Shown here: one piece after another, positions 50,901 through 59,226 of the stretch
Layout: each line of letters starts with the position of its first letter
Numbering within the stretch: the stretch's first letter is position 1
DNA from: Parus major
Taxonomy: Eukaryota > Chordata > Aves > Passeriformes > Paridae
NCBI RefSeq assembly: GCF_001522545.3
Contig: NC_031781.1
Location: forward strand, 5,496,911-5,560,910
Length of the DNA stretch: 64,000 bases
Reading direction: 5' to 3'
Position numbers and translations under genes: made by a program
Notes under the pieces: generated by a model
Database searches by the model: none
The model's input: only the letters and a program-made list of their open reading frames with translations
Told to the model about the DNA's origin: nothing

Positions 50901-53900
50901 TGCATATTAAGACTTATCTTAATATAGAAACAAATATTTTTAAAGCAAAAAATCCCCTTAGATATCTTACTGTTTTAGGAGCTTAAGTTCATCATCAACA
51001 AATTTTGAGTGCACTAATACAACAAGGCTGACAGCTTAAGCTAAGGTTGTCCAAGGGCTGCCTGTCACACCAAGTGCTAAAGGAATACAAGGACAAATGA
51101 TGACATCCTCACACTGCACTTTCTTGCAGACATAAATAAATACACCATGTGAAATCCCCACCCATCCTTACATCACAAACTGCATTTCTATTGAACTAAA
51201 ACACAAAACCCCTTCCTTTCACAGGATTTCCTCCTCCACCTGTCTTTACCAAACCCTTCTGTATAGAAAGTTTTGTCCATCTTTCTATAAATCAGTTATT
51301 TTGGTTATGTTCTACTTTGTAAAGTGTTTAGTGTATTTGCAGTGCTGTATATTTTCTTTTTTTTTTCCAAGCAAGCCACTACAAGCTCTTTTCAGTTAAG
51401 AGCTCATACCACAAAACAGCATCCCTTCATCTTCCTAAATACTGAGGGATGAAAGACCTACTAAACATTTTTAAACCAGCTGTAAAATGAACAACAGCAA
51501 TTCCAGACTGTTTTTTGTTCACTTCCTAGACACAGTACAAAAACCTGCCCACCTCGCTTAACATGGAGAACTTGCATTTCTAGTGTGTCTCATCCCACTG
51601 CACATGCTTCAGTACTGTAAAAAACCCAAACAACTCAAGGCTTAAATGACAGAGCTCTCCACAGGAAGCCTGGGACACAGGTGTGACTACAGCCAGTAGG
51701 TCCCAAATTCCAGAGCAGTGATGCAGCCACATCTCCTCCTCCCTGCCTCATCAAGTAGGCAGACAATTTACACTCATTCAAGGAAGCAAAAGCATATTCC
51801 TTAAACACCAAAGTTAGTATTTATGTTAAAAACAGCTGCAAAAAACAGGAAAAGCAGGAAGGCAATTTTAAGCCAAACAAATGCATAGTAGGAAACAAAT
51901 GAAGCAGTGACAGCCTTGAGGCCTTCTATTCAAAACCAGTCTTCAGTCAGCATTAGCTGGACCAGCACACTCACTAGAAACATCCTGTAGAAGGTGTAGA
52001 AGGCTCATACCTTCCTAACCCAACAGAAAATATATCAACCAGTGCAGGATTTTTTCCTGCTGGATTTATCCATATCTTGCCTTTCAGGCTAAAAACTCCA
52101 ACAAGAATCACATTTTTGAAAGTACTTTCAATGTTACACAGAACTGTGGGCCTCCCTAATATATTCTACAGGATCTAATATCACAACTGTCAGATAAATG
52201 TCTTTACAGCCCCTTCTACTGAGACTGAGCTCTGAAATACTGAGTACACCAGGAAGCTCATATGCCACTGGAAAAAAAAACTCTTTTAAAAACAAGGATG
52301 CAAATAGGATCACTGCCACCTGACCACATGGTAATAGATGAAGATGCAGGCTGCTACAGCTGTACTTCCTTTCTTACCTTTACCAGATTTGACTGGCTTT
52401 TACACCAATTAACAATCTGGTGCAGGTCTTTGTCATGTCCTTAAGCAGCTCTCAACTAATTATGAACATTAAATACAAGATATTTTTTTCAAAAAATTTT
52501 CACCCTGTTATGAATTTTGTAAAACTTCTGCTTTCATTTAAAGATCTATTTCCACATTTCTAATGGCTTGGACTTGTCTCATAAAAGCTGACAGCAACCT
52601 TGGAGTCCTGCTAACAGCTTCAGGTTTACACATAGGCAAGCTTAGTACCAACATGCCCTCAACAATGCAGCAAGAGAATCAGTGGCAGACCTTGCCTTTC
52701 ATACACTGTATTTTTAAAGCTCCCAAGAAAAATGGCATTAAAGTAGCATGGTATTTCCATAACCACTAAAGAAAGAAATCTAGTCTTGAAAAAATAAGCT
52801 TCCCTGGGCTTAGCTACAGCAGCTTAAAATGCTATCCTCAACTATCAGCTGATTAGATGATCACTACCTGCAGAGTTACACACCTGAACTCCAGGTCTAT
52901 CTAGAATATTAATGGCATTACCAAAGGGTGGTCCTACCACAGCACTTGTCTGCAGGCTGAAGCAGCAGAGGAGCTCCTGTTTCACCTCCTGCACCATAAC
53001 TTCCAGAGGGATAAGAGGGCAGATGACACTGATATTTTCTCAACTGAATGCACTTGATTTTCTCATTCACTGGTATTGCATAATACTGATGGAAATTCTC
53101 AACATCAGCACTGCTGAGTTTTGGTTCACACCTGACATGGAAGTTTCCAGTCCCCAAGCCACAGGTCTCACTGGGCCTCTCGGCTGACTGAGGGATGAGC
53201 CACATCCTAACGCACCCTCAGTCACACCTCAACAGCAGTGGTGCCATTTCTGAGAATACACATCATGTAACTAAGAGAATGAGCTCAGGCACTTCTCAAG
53301 AATTCATTTCAAGCTTGTAGCAAACTCCTTCACTGAATGCTCCATATGTTTTTGCCTTTTAATATGACCACCTGAAAGTCATTCCCACAATCCTGTTTCA
53401 AGGGTCATCACCTGGGAAGGAGTTAGCTCTTCATGTGCCACAGCTGAGTAAAGCTCTGTCCTATTAACAACTCAGAAGCCACTCTCCTGTTGCTCTGTTT
53501 TCCCTTTACAGAGGGAAATCGTTAAGTGTTACTTGTATCCATCACACAACTTTCCAAATACTGCCTTTCCAAACCATTACTCCCATTTTCCTTTTCTTTC
53601 CCACAGCAGAAAGCCTAATGTAATCCATGTGCATTCTAGCGGAAGAAGGTCTTTCAAATCACAAGAAAATAAGGCAGAAGGAGAAAACATTTTTTTTTAG
53701 TTATATAACTAGAGAGTGGTATGCTCGAGACATTTTCTATCTGCAGTTATACTGAGGTTTGTTTTAGGATGAGCTTCTTCCTGAAAAACAGACCAATTAA
53801 CTCTCGGTAGAATGTGACTAGATAAAAAACAAGTTATCCATCAAAAGCTTCATTCCTTCCCCAAATGAAAACACCGCTGGCAATTTTTTTTTTTTTTTTT

Positions 53901-54468
53901 GGTGAGGTAAGAGAAAACTGGTCTATCCTAAGTCATCCGATTTCCTCTGGAAATCAGATCAGAGGGTTTTTTTACGATACTTCCATGCGAAGGAAAGATT
54001 TCCTGCTTTGTTTAGTCCAGCTTTGGAAGCTATGCTTACTCGATAGCAATCTTCCATAAACATACGCACATACACATAGATATGTACGGGCAAGAACATG
54101 ACATTTGCTCACGAAGCCTCCGCCTCTCCCAAAGGACCTACGCGGAGCTCGGGGCCGCTTTTCCCGGCTGAGCCCGGCTCCCACGCGGCTCCTTATCCTG
54201 AAGCCCCTCGGAAACTTGTGCCAAAGGTTCCACTCCCTCCACAGCGTGGGCACAGCTCCGGCCGGGCGCTGCTGCCCGATGCAGCCCTGCCTCACCGGCT
54301 CCCCCGGCACGGCTGAGGCGGAGGGCTCGCTGCCCACATCCCCGCTGCCCTCACGTCCCGCACGGCCTCCCCGCTCCGTACCGTGTATGTCTCCACCAGC
54401 TCGGAGCCCAGGACTCGGGCCTCCCGCGGGGGCTCCTCGCCGTCCTCGCCTCCCGCCGCCGCCTCCAT
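26355..54468 (-). CDS. NISCH: Nischarin (imidazoline receptor antisera-selected protein), complete, 21 coding exons
   Basis: Endosomal scaffold that binds integrin alpha-5, Rac1, PAK and LKB1, restrains cell migration, and was proposed as the I1-imidazoline receptor (family knowledge). Joined exons: 54382-54468, 48848-48931, 47933-48115, 44603-44651, 42814-42977, 41358-41453, 39722-39817, 39257-39415, 37971-38039, 37366-37551, 37035-37163, 36508-36621, 35581-35689, 32880-33001, 31983-32038, 30176-31492, 29887-30061, 28546-28699, 27990-28118, 27462-27623 and 26355-26983. These give 4269 nt: 1422 codons plus TAG. PX domain about 24-130, six LRRs about 275-425, a helical segment about 440-470, a low-complexity linker about 473-650, then a conserved C-terminal region. 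It is about 80 residues shorter than the human protein, mainly through loss of acidic and Ala/Pro tracts. All introns are GT-AG with consistent phase. Confidence 0.96.
27462..27623 (-). CDS. NISCH: NISCH coding exon 20
   Basis: Residues 1160-1214. [18 protein letters not shown], then [18 protein letters not shown]. The [16 protein letters not shown] motif is invariant in the orthologues I know. Phase 1 in and out. Confidence 0.96.
27990..28118 (-). CDS. NISCH: NISCH coding exon 19
   Basis: Residues 1117-1160. [20 protein letters not shown], then FRIT, nearly identical to mammals; the first part ([11 protein letters not shown]) is more variable. Phase 1 in and out. Confidence 0.95.
28546..28699 (-). 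CDS. NISCH: NISCH coding exon 18
   Basis: Residues 1066-1117. [20 protein letters not shown], then [18 protein letters not shown], a PH-like strand pattern conserved in the family. Phase 0 to phase 1. Confidence 0.95.
29887..30061 (-). CDS. NISCH: NISCH coding exon 17
   Basis: Residues 1007-1065. Ends [19 protein letters not shown], then NIAE, close to the mammalian SLRHVASLRGSAIIELFHS. The preceding intron is only 114 bp, the shortest in the gene. Phase 2 to phase 0. Confidence 0.94.
30176..31492 (-). CDS. NISCH: NISCH coding exon 16: large central exon (1317 nt)
   Basis: Residues 568-1007. Conserved blocks include [13 protein letters not shown] near the start, [20 protein letters not shown], the region around [18 protein letters not shown], and [20 protein letters not shown] followed by [10 protein letters not shown]. 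Between the first two blocks lies a short Ser/Thr-rich stretch. Human nischarin has long Glu/Asp runs around YFEMG. The mammalian Ala/Pro-rich tail of the equivalent exon is also largely absent. Phase 2 in and out. Confidence 0.96.
31493..31982 (-). other. NISCH intron 15
   Basis: 490 bp between the 56-nt exon and the large exon 16. The acceptor is TTTTGAAG, a weak polypyrimidine context. I see nothing else in it. Confidence 0.7.
31983..32038 (-). CDS. NISCH: NISCH coding exon 15 (56 nt, divergent)
   Basis: Residues 550-568: [18 protein letters not shown] plus two bases. Acceptor ccttag, donor TG|gtaagc. The large next exon requires incoming phase 2, while exon 14 ends in phase 0. This 56-nt exon supplies exactly the missing two bases, which is the main reason to accept it. 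Its protein sequence is weakly conserved. Confidence 0.75.
32880..33001 (-). CDS. NISCH: NISCH coding exon 14: linker
   Basis: Residues 509-549. [20 protein letters not shown] corresponds to the mammalian EEALASSLSSTDSLTPEH, which fixes the frame. Phase 1 to phase 0. Confidence 0.88.
33002..35580 (-). other. NISCH intron 13
   Basis: About 2.6 kb of AT-rich sequence with no exon I could support. The word ATAAATCATTAA is repeated in tandem near 33111-33136. Confidence 0.65.
35581..35689 (-). CDS. NISCH: NISCH coding exon 13: Ser-rich linker
   Basis: Residues 473-509. Begins [18 protein letters not shown] and ends [15 protein letters not shown]; low complexity, only partly similar to the mammalian linker (GEDSRLSAAP). 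Phase 0 to phase 1. Confidence 0.9.
35814..35835. repeat. Poly-T tract (22 T)
   Basis: Run of 22 T in NISCH intron 12, followed by GGTGGGGGTGG. On the transcribed minus strand it is an A run, so it is not a polypyrimidine tract for the next acceptor. Confidence 0.85.
36508..36621 (-). CDS. NISCH: NISCH coding exon 12: helical segment
   Basis: Residues 435-472. [20 protein letters not shown], followed by [10 protein letters not shown], looks like a charged amphipathic helix. In the mammalian protein this falls at the start of the integrin-binding region (literature knowledge). Confidence 0.95.
37035..37163 (-). CDS. NISCH: NISCH coding exon 11: LRR cap
   Basis: Residues 392-434. Last [23 protein letters not shown], followed by [14 protein letters not shown], the conserved LRR C-cap. 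43 whole codons. Confidence 0.96.
37366..37551 (-). CDS. NISCH: NISCH coding exon 10: LRRs
   Basis: Residues 330-391 with three LRR cores: [32 protein letters not shown] and [13 protein letters not shown]. Phase 0 on both sides. Confidence 0.96.
37971..38039 (-). CDS. NISCH: NISCH coding exon 9: LRR
   Basis: Residues 307-329: [20 protein letters not shown], then NLQ, one LRR of the LxxLxLSxN type. Exactly 23 codons, close to the length of one repeat, which explains the in-phase exon. Confidence 0.95.
39257..39415 (-). CDS. NISCH: NISCH coding exon 8: start of LRRs
   Basis: Residues 254-306. Begins [17 protein letters not shown] and ends with the first leucine-rich repeat, [18 protein letters not shown]. 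Phase 0 on both sides. Confidence 0.95.
39722..39817 (-). CDS. NISCH: NISCH coding exon 7
   Basis: Residues 222-253. Begins [19 protein letters not shown] and ends [10 protein letters not shown]. The second half is strongly conserved; the start (GGKLIKG) differs from the mammalian DAKHIRG. Confidence 0.94.
41358..41453 (-). CDS. NISCH: NISCH coding exon 6
   Basis: Residues 190-221. Reads [20 protein letters not shown], then [12 protein letters not shown], matching the family. 32 whole codons; donor GAG|gtaggg. Confidence 0.95.
42814..42977 (-). CDS. NISCH: NISCH coding exon 5
   Basis: Residues 135-189. Contains [20 protein letters not shown] followed by TCRLKYLK, a highly conserved block between the PX domain and the LRRs. 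Phase 1 to phase 0. Confidence 0.96.
43134..43153. repeat. (TA)10 microsatellite
   Basis: Twenty bases of pure TA repeat in NISCH intron 4. Likely length-polymorphic. Confidence 0.9.
44603..44651 (-). CDS. NISCH: NISCH coding exon 4 (49 nt)
   Basis: Residues 119-135: [16 protein letters not shown] plus one base. Short, but nearly identical to the mammalian segment, with clean acceptor and donor sites. Phase 0 to phase 1. Confidence 0.95.
44652..47932 (-). other. NISCH intron 3
   Basis: About 3.3 kb, AT-rich. Several open frames of 60-110 codons occur, but none has splice signals or recognisable protein sequence. No repeat family recognised. Confidence 0.65.
47933..48115 (-). CDS. NISCH: NISCH coding exon 3: PX domain second half
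   Basis: Residues 58-118. Contains [20 protein letters not shown], the PPK-type loop and following helix of PX domains, and ends HFLHFHLY. 61 whole codons. Confidence 0.95.
48848..48931 (-). CDS. NISCH: NISCH coding exon 2: PX domain core
   Basis: Residues 30-57: [20 protein letters not shown], then DFHDLHEK. The RYSDF motif is the phosphoinositide-binding signature of PX domains; Arg47 is the expected lipid-contacting residue. Acceptor cttttcag, donor AAG|gtaaag. Confidence 0.96.
48932..54381 (-). other. NISCH intron 1
   Basis: About 5.45 kb, the longest NISCH intron. It has a 17-base T run at 53884-53900. The last few hundred bases next to exon 1 (54100-54381) are G/C-rich and belong to the promoter CpG region. 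No coding exon found. Confidence 0.7.
54382..54468 (-). CDS. NISCH: NISCH coding exon 1: start codon
   Basis: Residues 1-29. The ATG at 54468 starts [19 protein letters not shown], then [10 protein letters not shown]. Human nischarin has the same ending (ARVVGSELVDTYT) after a different N-terminus, which supports this start. It lies inside the CpG-rich promoter and ends ACG|gtacgg in phase 0. Confidence 0.93.
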
Positions 54469-54499
54469 GTCGCCGGGAGAAGCGCCGGGGCGCAGCCGC

Positions 54500-54577
54500 T
54501 CAGGCCGTCACGGCTCCCCCGCGGCCGCCGCCACCCGCACCCGCCGCCCGCCCGGCCCGCACCGCCGCCGCCGCCAT
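54500..54577 (-). other. Upstream ORF in NISCH 5' leader (25 codons)
   Basis: The ATG inside the YY1 element at 54577 opens 25 codons (MAAAAVRAGRAAGAGGGGRG, then GAVTA) ending with TGA at 54500-54502, 31 nt before the NISCH ATG and in a different frame. It is only relevant if transcription begins upstream of 54577, which is inferred. Its composition follows the GC-rich sequence, so it is a possible translation regulator rather than a functional peptide. Confidence 0.5.
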
Positions 54578-54581
54578 CTTG
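54570..54581 (-). promoter_or_regulatory. YY1-like element
   Basis: The minus strand reads CAAGATGGCGGC, the long YY1 consensus, in the orientation usually found just downstream of the transcription start. It lies about 100 bp upstream of the NISCH ATG. Confidence 0.7.
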
Positions 54582-54731
54582 GCTCGACCCCCTCAGGGTG
54601 CGGCGCGCCCCGCCCGCGCCGCTTTATGGGCACCTGGGGCGGGGCTCGTGCGGGGGCGGGGCCAGTGCGGGGCGGGGCCCGTGTAGGGGCGGGACTTGCG
54701 GAGCTCGGGGGTGGGGCTTAGGCTCTCTGGA

Positions 54732-54743
54732 CGCGCATGCGCG
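54732..54743. promoter_or_regulatory. NRF1 binding motif
   Basis: CGCGCATGCGCG matches the palindromic NRF1 consensus YGCGCAYGCGCR at every position. It sits about 265 bp upstream of the NISCH ATG, between the CpG-rich core and the pentamer array. Confidence 0.75.
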
Positions 54744-54779
54744 CTAGCTGTGCCCGGGGGGCGTCGGGCAGTGCGGTGC

Positions 54780-55050
54780 AATGCAAACGCATAGAATCCA
54801 ATGGAATAGAATCCGATCCAATGGAATCCCACGGAACAGAATCCAATCCAATGCAATCCAATGGAATCCCACGGAATAGAATCCAATCCAATGGAATCCC
54901 ACGGAATAGAATCCAATCCAATGCAATCCCATGGAATAGAATCCAGTCCAATGCAATCCAATGCTGTCCAATTCAATACAGTGCAATGCAACGCAGTCCA
55001 GTGCAATCCAATGAACCCAACCCAGCCCAATCCAGTGCAATCCAGTGGGA
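54780..55050. repeat. CCAAT/AATGG pentamer minisatellite
   Basis: About 270 bp built from 5-bp words (CCAAT, GGAAT, AGAAT, GCAAT, CCACG) with higher-order blocks of 30 and 40 bp. The word run CCAATGGAATCCCACGGAA recurs three times between about 54820 and 54910. Conservation is best at the left and decays into degenerate CAGTG/CAATC words at the right. Because the period is 5, both strands stay open in several frames, producing long repetitive spurious ORFs. Confidence 0.88.
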
Positions 55051-58000
55051 TGCAATCCCTGCAGTGCAGACCTGCTGAGGGCCATCCCAGCGCTGTGGTT
55101 GTGACACTGTCCCAGCTGCTGGCAGCCCCTGGTACCTGCCTGTGGCCACCGAGGGCTGCTGGAGGCTGGGACACTGTCACACCAGGCTGAGGTGCCACGG
55201 CAGTGATTCTGTGACAGGGCTGCCTGGTGCCACCCCAAAAACAGGGCTGAGGAGCTGGGCTGGTGGGCCAGACCTCAGCAATGAGCCCAGAGTTAATTCA
55301 GGGTGTTGTTTGGGGTGATTTACTGACAGCACAGACTCTACTTTCACCGTCCCACTGAGCACGGGGAAGTGTTTCAAGCCTGTGCACACTAAAGGATCTT
55401 GTCAAGAACTTGTAACAGAAGTGGAGAATTTGAAAGATGGCAAGCAAACCTCCTCAGCCTTTTCCCCTGAGCTGAACCTGAGTCGCCCTGAGGGGGATTC
55501 ATACTGTGGCAACCTTTCTGACAGGCTCAGTGTGCACCCCAGGAACAGAAAATTGCAGGAGAAATGACATAATGAGTTTCTTTTGGAGTACCTGAGTGTA
55601 TTAAGATTGAGGGGTTATCTAGAAAGATTATGTTTTGGCAGAAGGATGCATCAAGCATCCATCAAGGCTTTGATATATACTCTGTGCTATATTACAGAGG
55701 GATTATGTTTTGGACCATCAAGTCAAGGAGATTTTGTTACAAAGTAACTTCCAGCAAAATGAAAGCAACATCTTCCTTATGCTGCTTAAGAGAGGATGCA
55801 ATTAGCTCATTATGGTGTCATTAATTACAAAAGTGCAAATGCCCTGGCTGGATGTGTGGAGCTGCAGGAGCAATGCTGGTGTCTTGCAGATGCCACCAGG
55901 ACTGTGGTGGCAGATAAAGAAACACACCTCTGCAAGCAGAACTGGGAAAACCCATTCTGGGGTTTTTTCACTGAAAAATGTTTTCCTTTGGTCAGGATGC
56001 AGCCGAAGGATCATGTGTACAAAGACAAAACACAGAGTACAGGCAGCCCAACTGGGAATTTCTAATGCTGTCCCAGCATCAGGAACTGCTGCTGAGCTCA
56101 GCCTCTCCACGAGATAATAACTGGGTTTGGAGAGCAATTTTAATTAAGCTTCGTCTGAATGTCCCATCCCCTTAATTAAATAACAATTTGCAGCCCTGGC
56201 GTGGCTGTCGGGTTTGATCAGTGCCTGTCTCCTCCTCCTAAAGCAGTTCCTGCCTGCAGGCACAACAGTGGCTCGTGGTGTGACAGCCCTGCCCTGGCTC
56301 TCAGAGAGGAGGAAACGACAGGAGCAATGTGGCTGGGGAAGGGGAAAAATGGACCTTCCCTCAGCTAAAATGTTCAGAGTAGGGTTCAGGAAGCCATAAA
56401 TTAAAGAATTTTGCCATTGTTGGAACTGGACTGTCTCAGGGCCATGTGTCCAAGGCAGGGAAGGGGGATGCTGGAGGATTTTGCTGCAGTTTGGAGCCAT
56501 GACACAGCCCAAGGAGCCCTGCAGACATCCCTGATCTCAAAATTGCAACTTAGTTGGGCTTTTGCCTTTTATTTCTTTATATTTGACCTCAAGAATGCCT
56601 CAGCTAGCTTTGCAGTGGGTTACAGCTGATTGGAAATGAGAACCTGAAATGAAGTTTTGGAGGAAAAAAGCTCAGTAAAGCTTTCCAGTTGTCTTGATAG
56701 CTTGTAGTGACTGACAAGTGGGACAGCATGTCAGGATGCAGCTGGAGCCAACAGGCTGTACCTGACCTCAGCGACAGCCGGTGTGTCACCGAGCCAGCCA
56801 TGCCCAGATTAAGGGCACTTGTGCTGGCAGCCCTCCTCGGGCTATAGATAGCCACACTCCCTCTCTGCCATGGGGCTCACGTGAGGAAGCAAAGGAAGCA
56901 GCAGGAGAGGGTGGTTTTCCCTCAGAGCACCCCATCCCTGCAGTGGCCACCCCCAGGGTTTTGCGTGGCAGAGGCTCTGGGTTTCCCTACAAAACCCCAA
57001 TTCCCAATTCTTCTGTAAGCAAACAAGTTAGGAGATCCAGGGGGATGCTGGAAGCTTTGTCTCCAGGCAGCCGGCGGGGAGGCAGGGGTTGGCATGATGC
57101 CACTCGCCTGCGCCTCCTTCCCTGGGAGGAACGTCACCTCCCTCTGCCAGATGGGATTTCATCCTGTCCTCTGGGCTCAGCTCTGTTTTGTAAGTCCCTG
57201 CTCACATCAGATGTTCGCAGAAGTGCAGCTTTCCCATGCCAGTGTGTAGGGTGGCAGTGGCCCAGATTTCCCCTCTCGAAGCACACAGAGACCCTTCCTC
57301 CACATCCCAACCTGAATTTCATCCCAGATCTCTCCAGCAGATCTTTTAAAGGCAATGTCAGAGCCCCCCCTCCTGTGCTACATTTACCCTAAATATATTC
57401 TGACGCAGCTCAGGGGCTGTTTTCAGGGTGACTCAGAGCCATCACTTCCCAGGATGGAGGGACAGGGCCAGGCGTGATTCCTCAGCCCCTGCCCTGGTGC
57501 CTGGTAGAGCTGACACCTGCCACCCCACTGTCTCTGCAGTAAATCCCAAGTGGGGAGAAGCAGCCAGGGCTGGGGCTTGCCTTGGGGCAGCACTTCTTTG
57601 GGAAGGTCTCTCTGGGGTTTCCCAGGAGGTTTTGGGTGATGGTTTGGTTCTGGGGGACAGCAAGTCTCCCATCTCAGCCTGTGCCCTCACCTAAGATCAG
57701 GTTCCAATGCCCTTCAACAAAATAACTACTTCCCTCTGCCACTTTTCTGACTTTTGTGTGTTAAAGGCAACCAAAATATTAAATACATTCAAATTAGGAA
57801 GACTAACTGCTTCAAAAATCAATTCCTTAAATGTAACAATTTTCCTTTTTATTCCATCTGCTACCCCTATGCTGAGCAGAGGCAGGGCTGGGCAGCCTGG
57901 ACAAATCAAGGCCAGTAGGTGCCCAGAAGGCCACAGTTCCTACCAGGCTCTGCAGTGAGTTAATCTTTCAGGACTCAAAAACTGGGAGGATGTGATGTGG

Positions 58001-59100
58001 GGATGGCTTTGTCCTCACCTGCATCCCCACTTTGTGCTGACACCACCTAGCTCCCTGCTTAATGCTGCCTTGGCTTGGACATTCCATAGGGACTGCAGCA
58101 TGATTCCTCTTCAGGGGGCATTTTTGGAAAAGATGGAAACTAACAGTTGCATTAATTGCACTTTCAGTTTTGCAAACTAATTCTTAAATGAAGCAGCTGG
58201 AGGTGAGACTGCCACCCTGAAGTGTCAGAGCTCTCTGGACACAAGAGGGAGTCCTGAATCATTAAAAAAAAGAGGTTTGTCTTGGGTTGCTGTGGATTAA
58301 AACACTTTTCACTGCACTGAGAAAAGTGCTCATCACTTGGAGGCCTTTGGCATGTTTTGCTCTCCACCATGGCGTGGTAGATCTGTGATAAATCCACAGT
58401 AAATCCAGGAATGTGGAATTTAGCCATTTGCAGTGGGGACAGGTCAGCTTGCTGGCTGGGTGAAGGGAATCATGATTTCCTAAAGGGCTGGCAATTATCC
58501 CTGTAATCAAACAGAGTTGATACATCCATTTTGACAGCTAATCCCCACATTTTGCAGCCCCAGCTGAAAACAGAAGACTGGGGCAAAGCTCCATCTGTCT
58601 CCACACTTCTCTCGATGGCGCTGGGACCGCATGTACCCCACCCCCTGCTCCTTACCTGCCCGCCCATGGCATCGGCCCCAGCTGCAAGTCCCCCGTGGAT
58701 TTGGGAACATCCAGCAGAGGGGACGAGGGACCCTGACAACCCCTGTTCCCAGGGATATTTGCTGCTGGACAGGGATATTTTGGGACGTATGCCTTTCCCG
58801 TAATTCCCAATTCTGTTTGGCACGGTATAATCTTTCTAACGCAGCTTCCAGGGGGGAACACAGTGGAGGTGGAGGTGACACGATGGCACGGGTCCAGTCA
58901 GGACAGCCAAGAACCGCGATACATCAGCGATTTCGGCAGGTCCTGCTGAAAAGCGGTGGCTTGATCCCACAACAAAGTCACGAGGAAACCTCCAGCTGCC
59001 GCCGAGCGGGGCTGGCCCCGGACGTGCCCCCATCCCAAGGCACGCAGGGGAGGCATTCCTGGGGGGCCGGGCATGCGGGGCTGCCGTGGGCTGGGCCCGG
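55051..59100. other. Intergenic spacer between NISCH and TNNC1
   Basis: About 4 kb, more G/C-rich than the left part of the window. Open frames such as 56781-57392 have no recognisable protein and no splice support. A perfect hairpin (GGCTAT-AG-ATAGCC) occurs at 56840-56853, and the word CAGGGATATTT is duplicated near 58750-58780. These are possible distal regulatory elements of TNNC1, but nothing is proven. Confidence 0.6.
59054..59060 (+). promoter_or_regulatory. TNNC1: M-CAT element in TNNC1 promoter
   Basis: CATTCCT is the exact M-CAT word bound by TEAD/TEF-1 factors in cardiac muscle promoters such as chicken TNNT2 (family knowledge). It lies about 70 bp upstream of the TATA-like box. 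Confidence 0.5.
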
Positions 59101-59123
59101 CCCCCGGGGCCCGCACCCCCTCC

Positions 59124-59129
59124 CTATAT
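59124..59129 (+). promoter_or_regulatory. TNNC1: TATA-like box of TNNC1
   Basis: CTATAT within CCCTATATCAGC, 74-79 bp upstream of the ATG. Transcription would start near 59155, giving a 5' leader of about 48 nt, a usual size for this gene. The surrounding sequence is very G/C-rich. Confidence 0.6.
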
Positions 59130-59202
59130 CAGCCGTGCCCGCGGGGCAGCGCCGGCAGAGTGACCGTGACAGCCCCCGGCCCCTCGCCCACCCGCTCCAG
59201 CC

Positions 59203-59226
59203 ATGGATGACATTTATAAGGCAGCG
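59203..59226 (+). CDS. TNNC1: TNNC1 coding exon 1
   Basis: ATG at 59203 in the context CCAGCCATGG, a good Kozak match. Eight codons, MDDIYKAA, then donor GCG|gtgagt in phase 0. A second ATG overlaps at 59207 out of frame and is not used. Confidence 0.96.

Larger units (their letters stand above)
54100..54750 (-). promoter_or_regulatory. NISCH: NISCH CpG-rich promoter
   Basis: An abrupt change from AT-rich intron to G/C-rich, CpG-dense sequence around the first exon, with no TATA box, as expected for a broadly expressed gene. It contains a YY1-like element (54570-54581) and a perfect NRF1 palindrome (54732-54743). The transcription start was not located; by analogy with YY1-type promoters it is probably close to 54590. 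Confidence 0.8.

Noticed and set aside
52563..52770. Stretch with faint resemblance to an internal CR1 segment (GGAGTCCTGCTAACAG)
   Set aside because: The similarity covers too few bases and lacks the downstream CR1 landmarks.
54105..54686. 193-codon plus-strand open frame across the NISCH promoter
   Set aside because: It is a consequence of stop-poor GC-rich sequence; Pro/Arg/Ala-rich, antisense to NISCH exon 1, no family resemblance.
54593..55238. Long overlapping open frames on both strands, up to 201 codons, encoding repeats of WIGFYS-type residues
   Set aside because: They arise because the 5-bp repeat array lacks stops in several frames. There is no conserved protein, and the reading changes with every array variant.
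56781..57392. 203-codon open frame in the NISCH-TNNC1 spacer
   Set aside because: No recognisable domain, it starts in an arbitrary context, and no splice or promoter support is visible.
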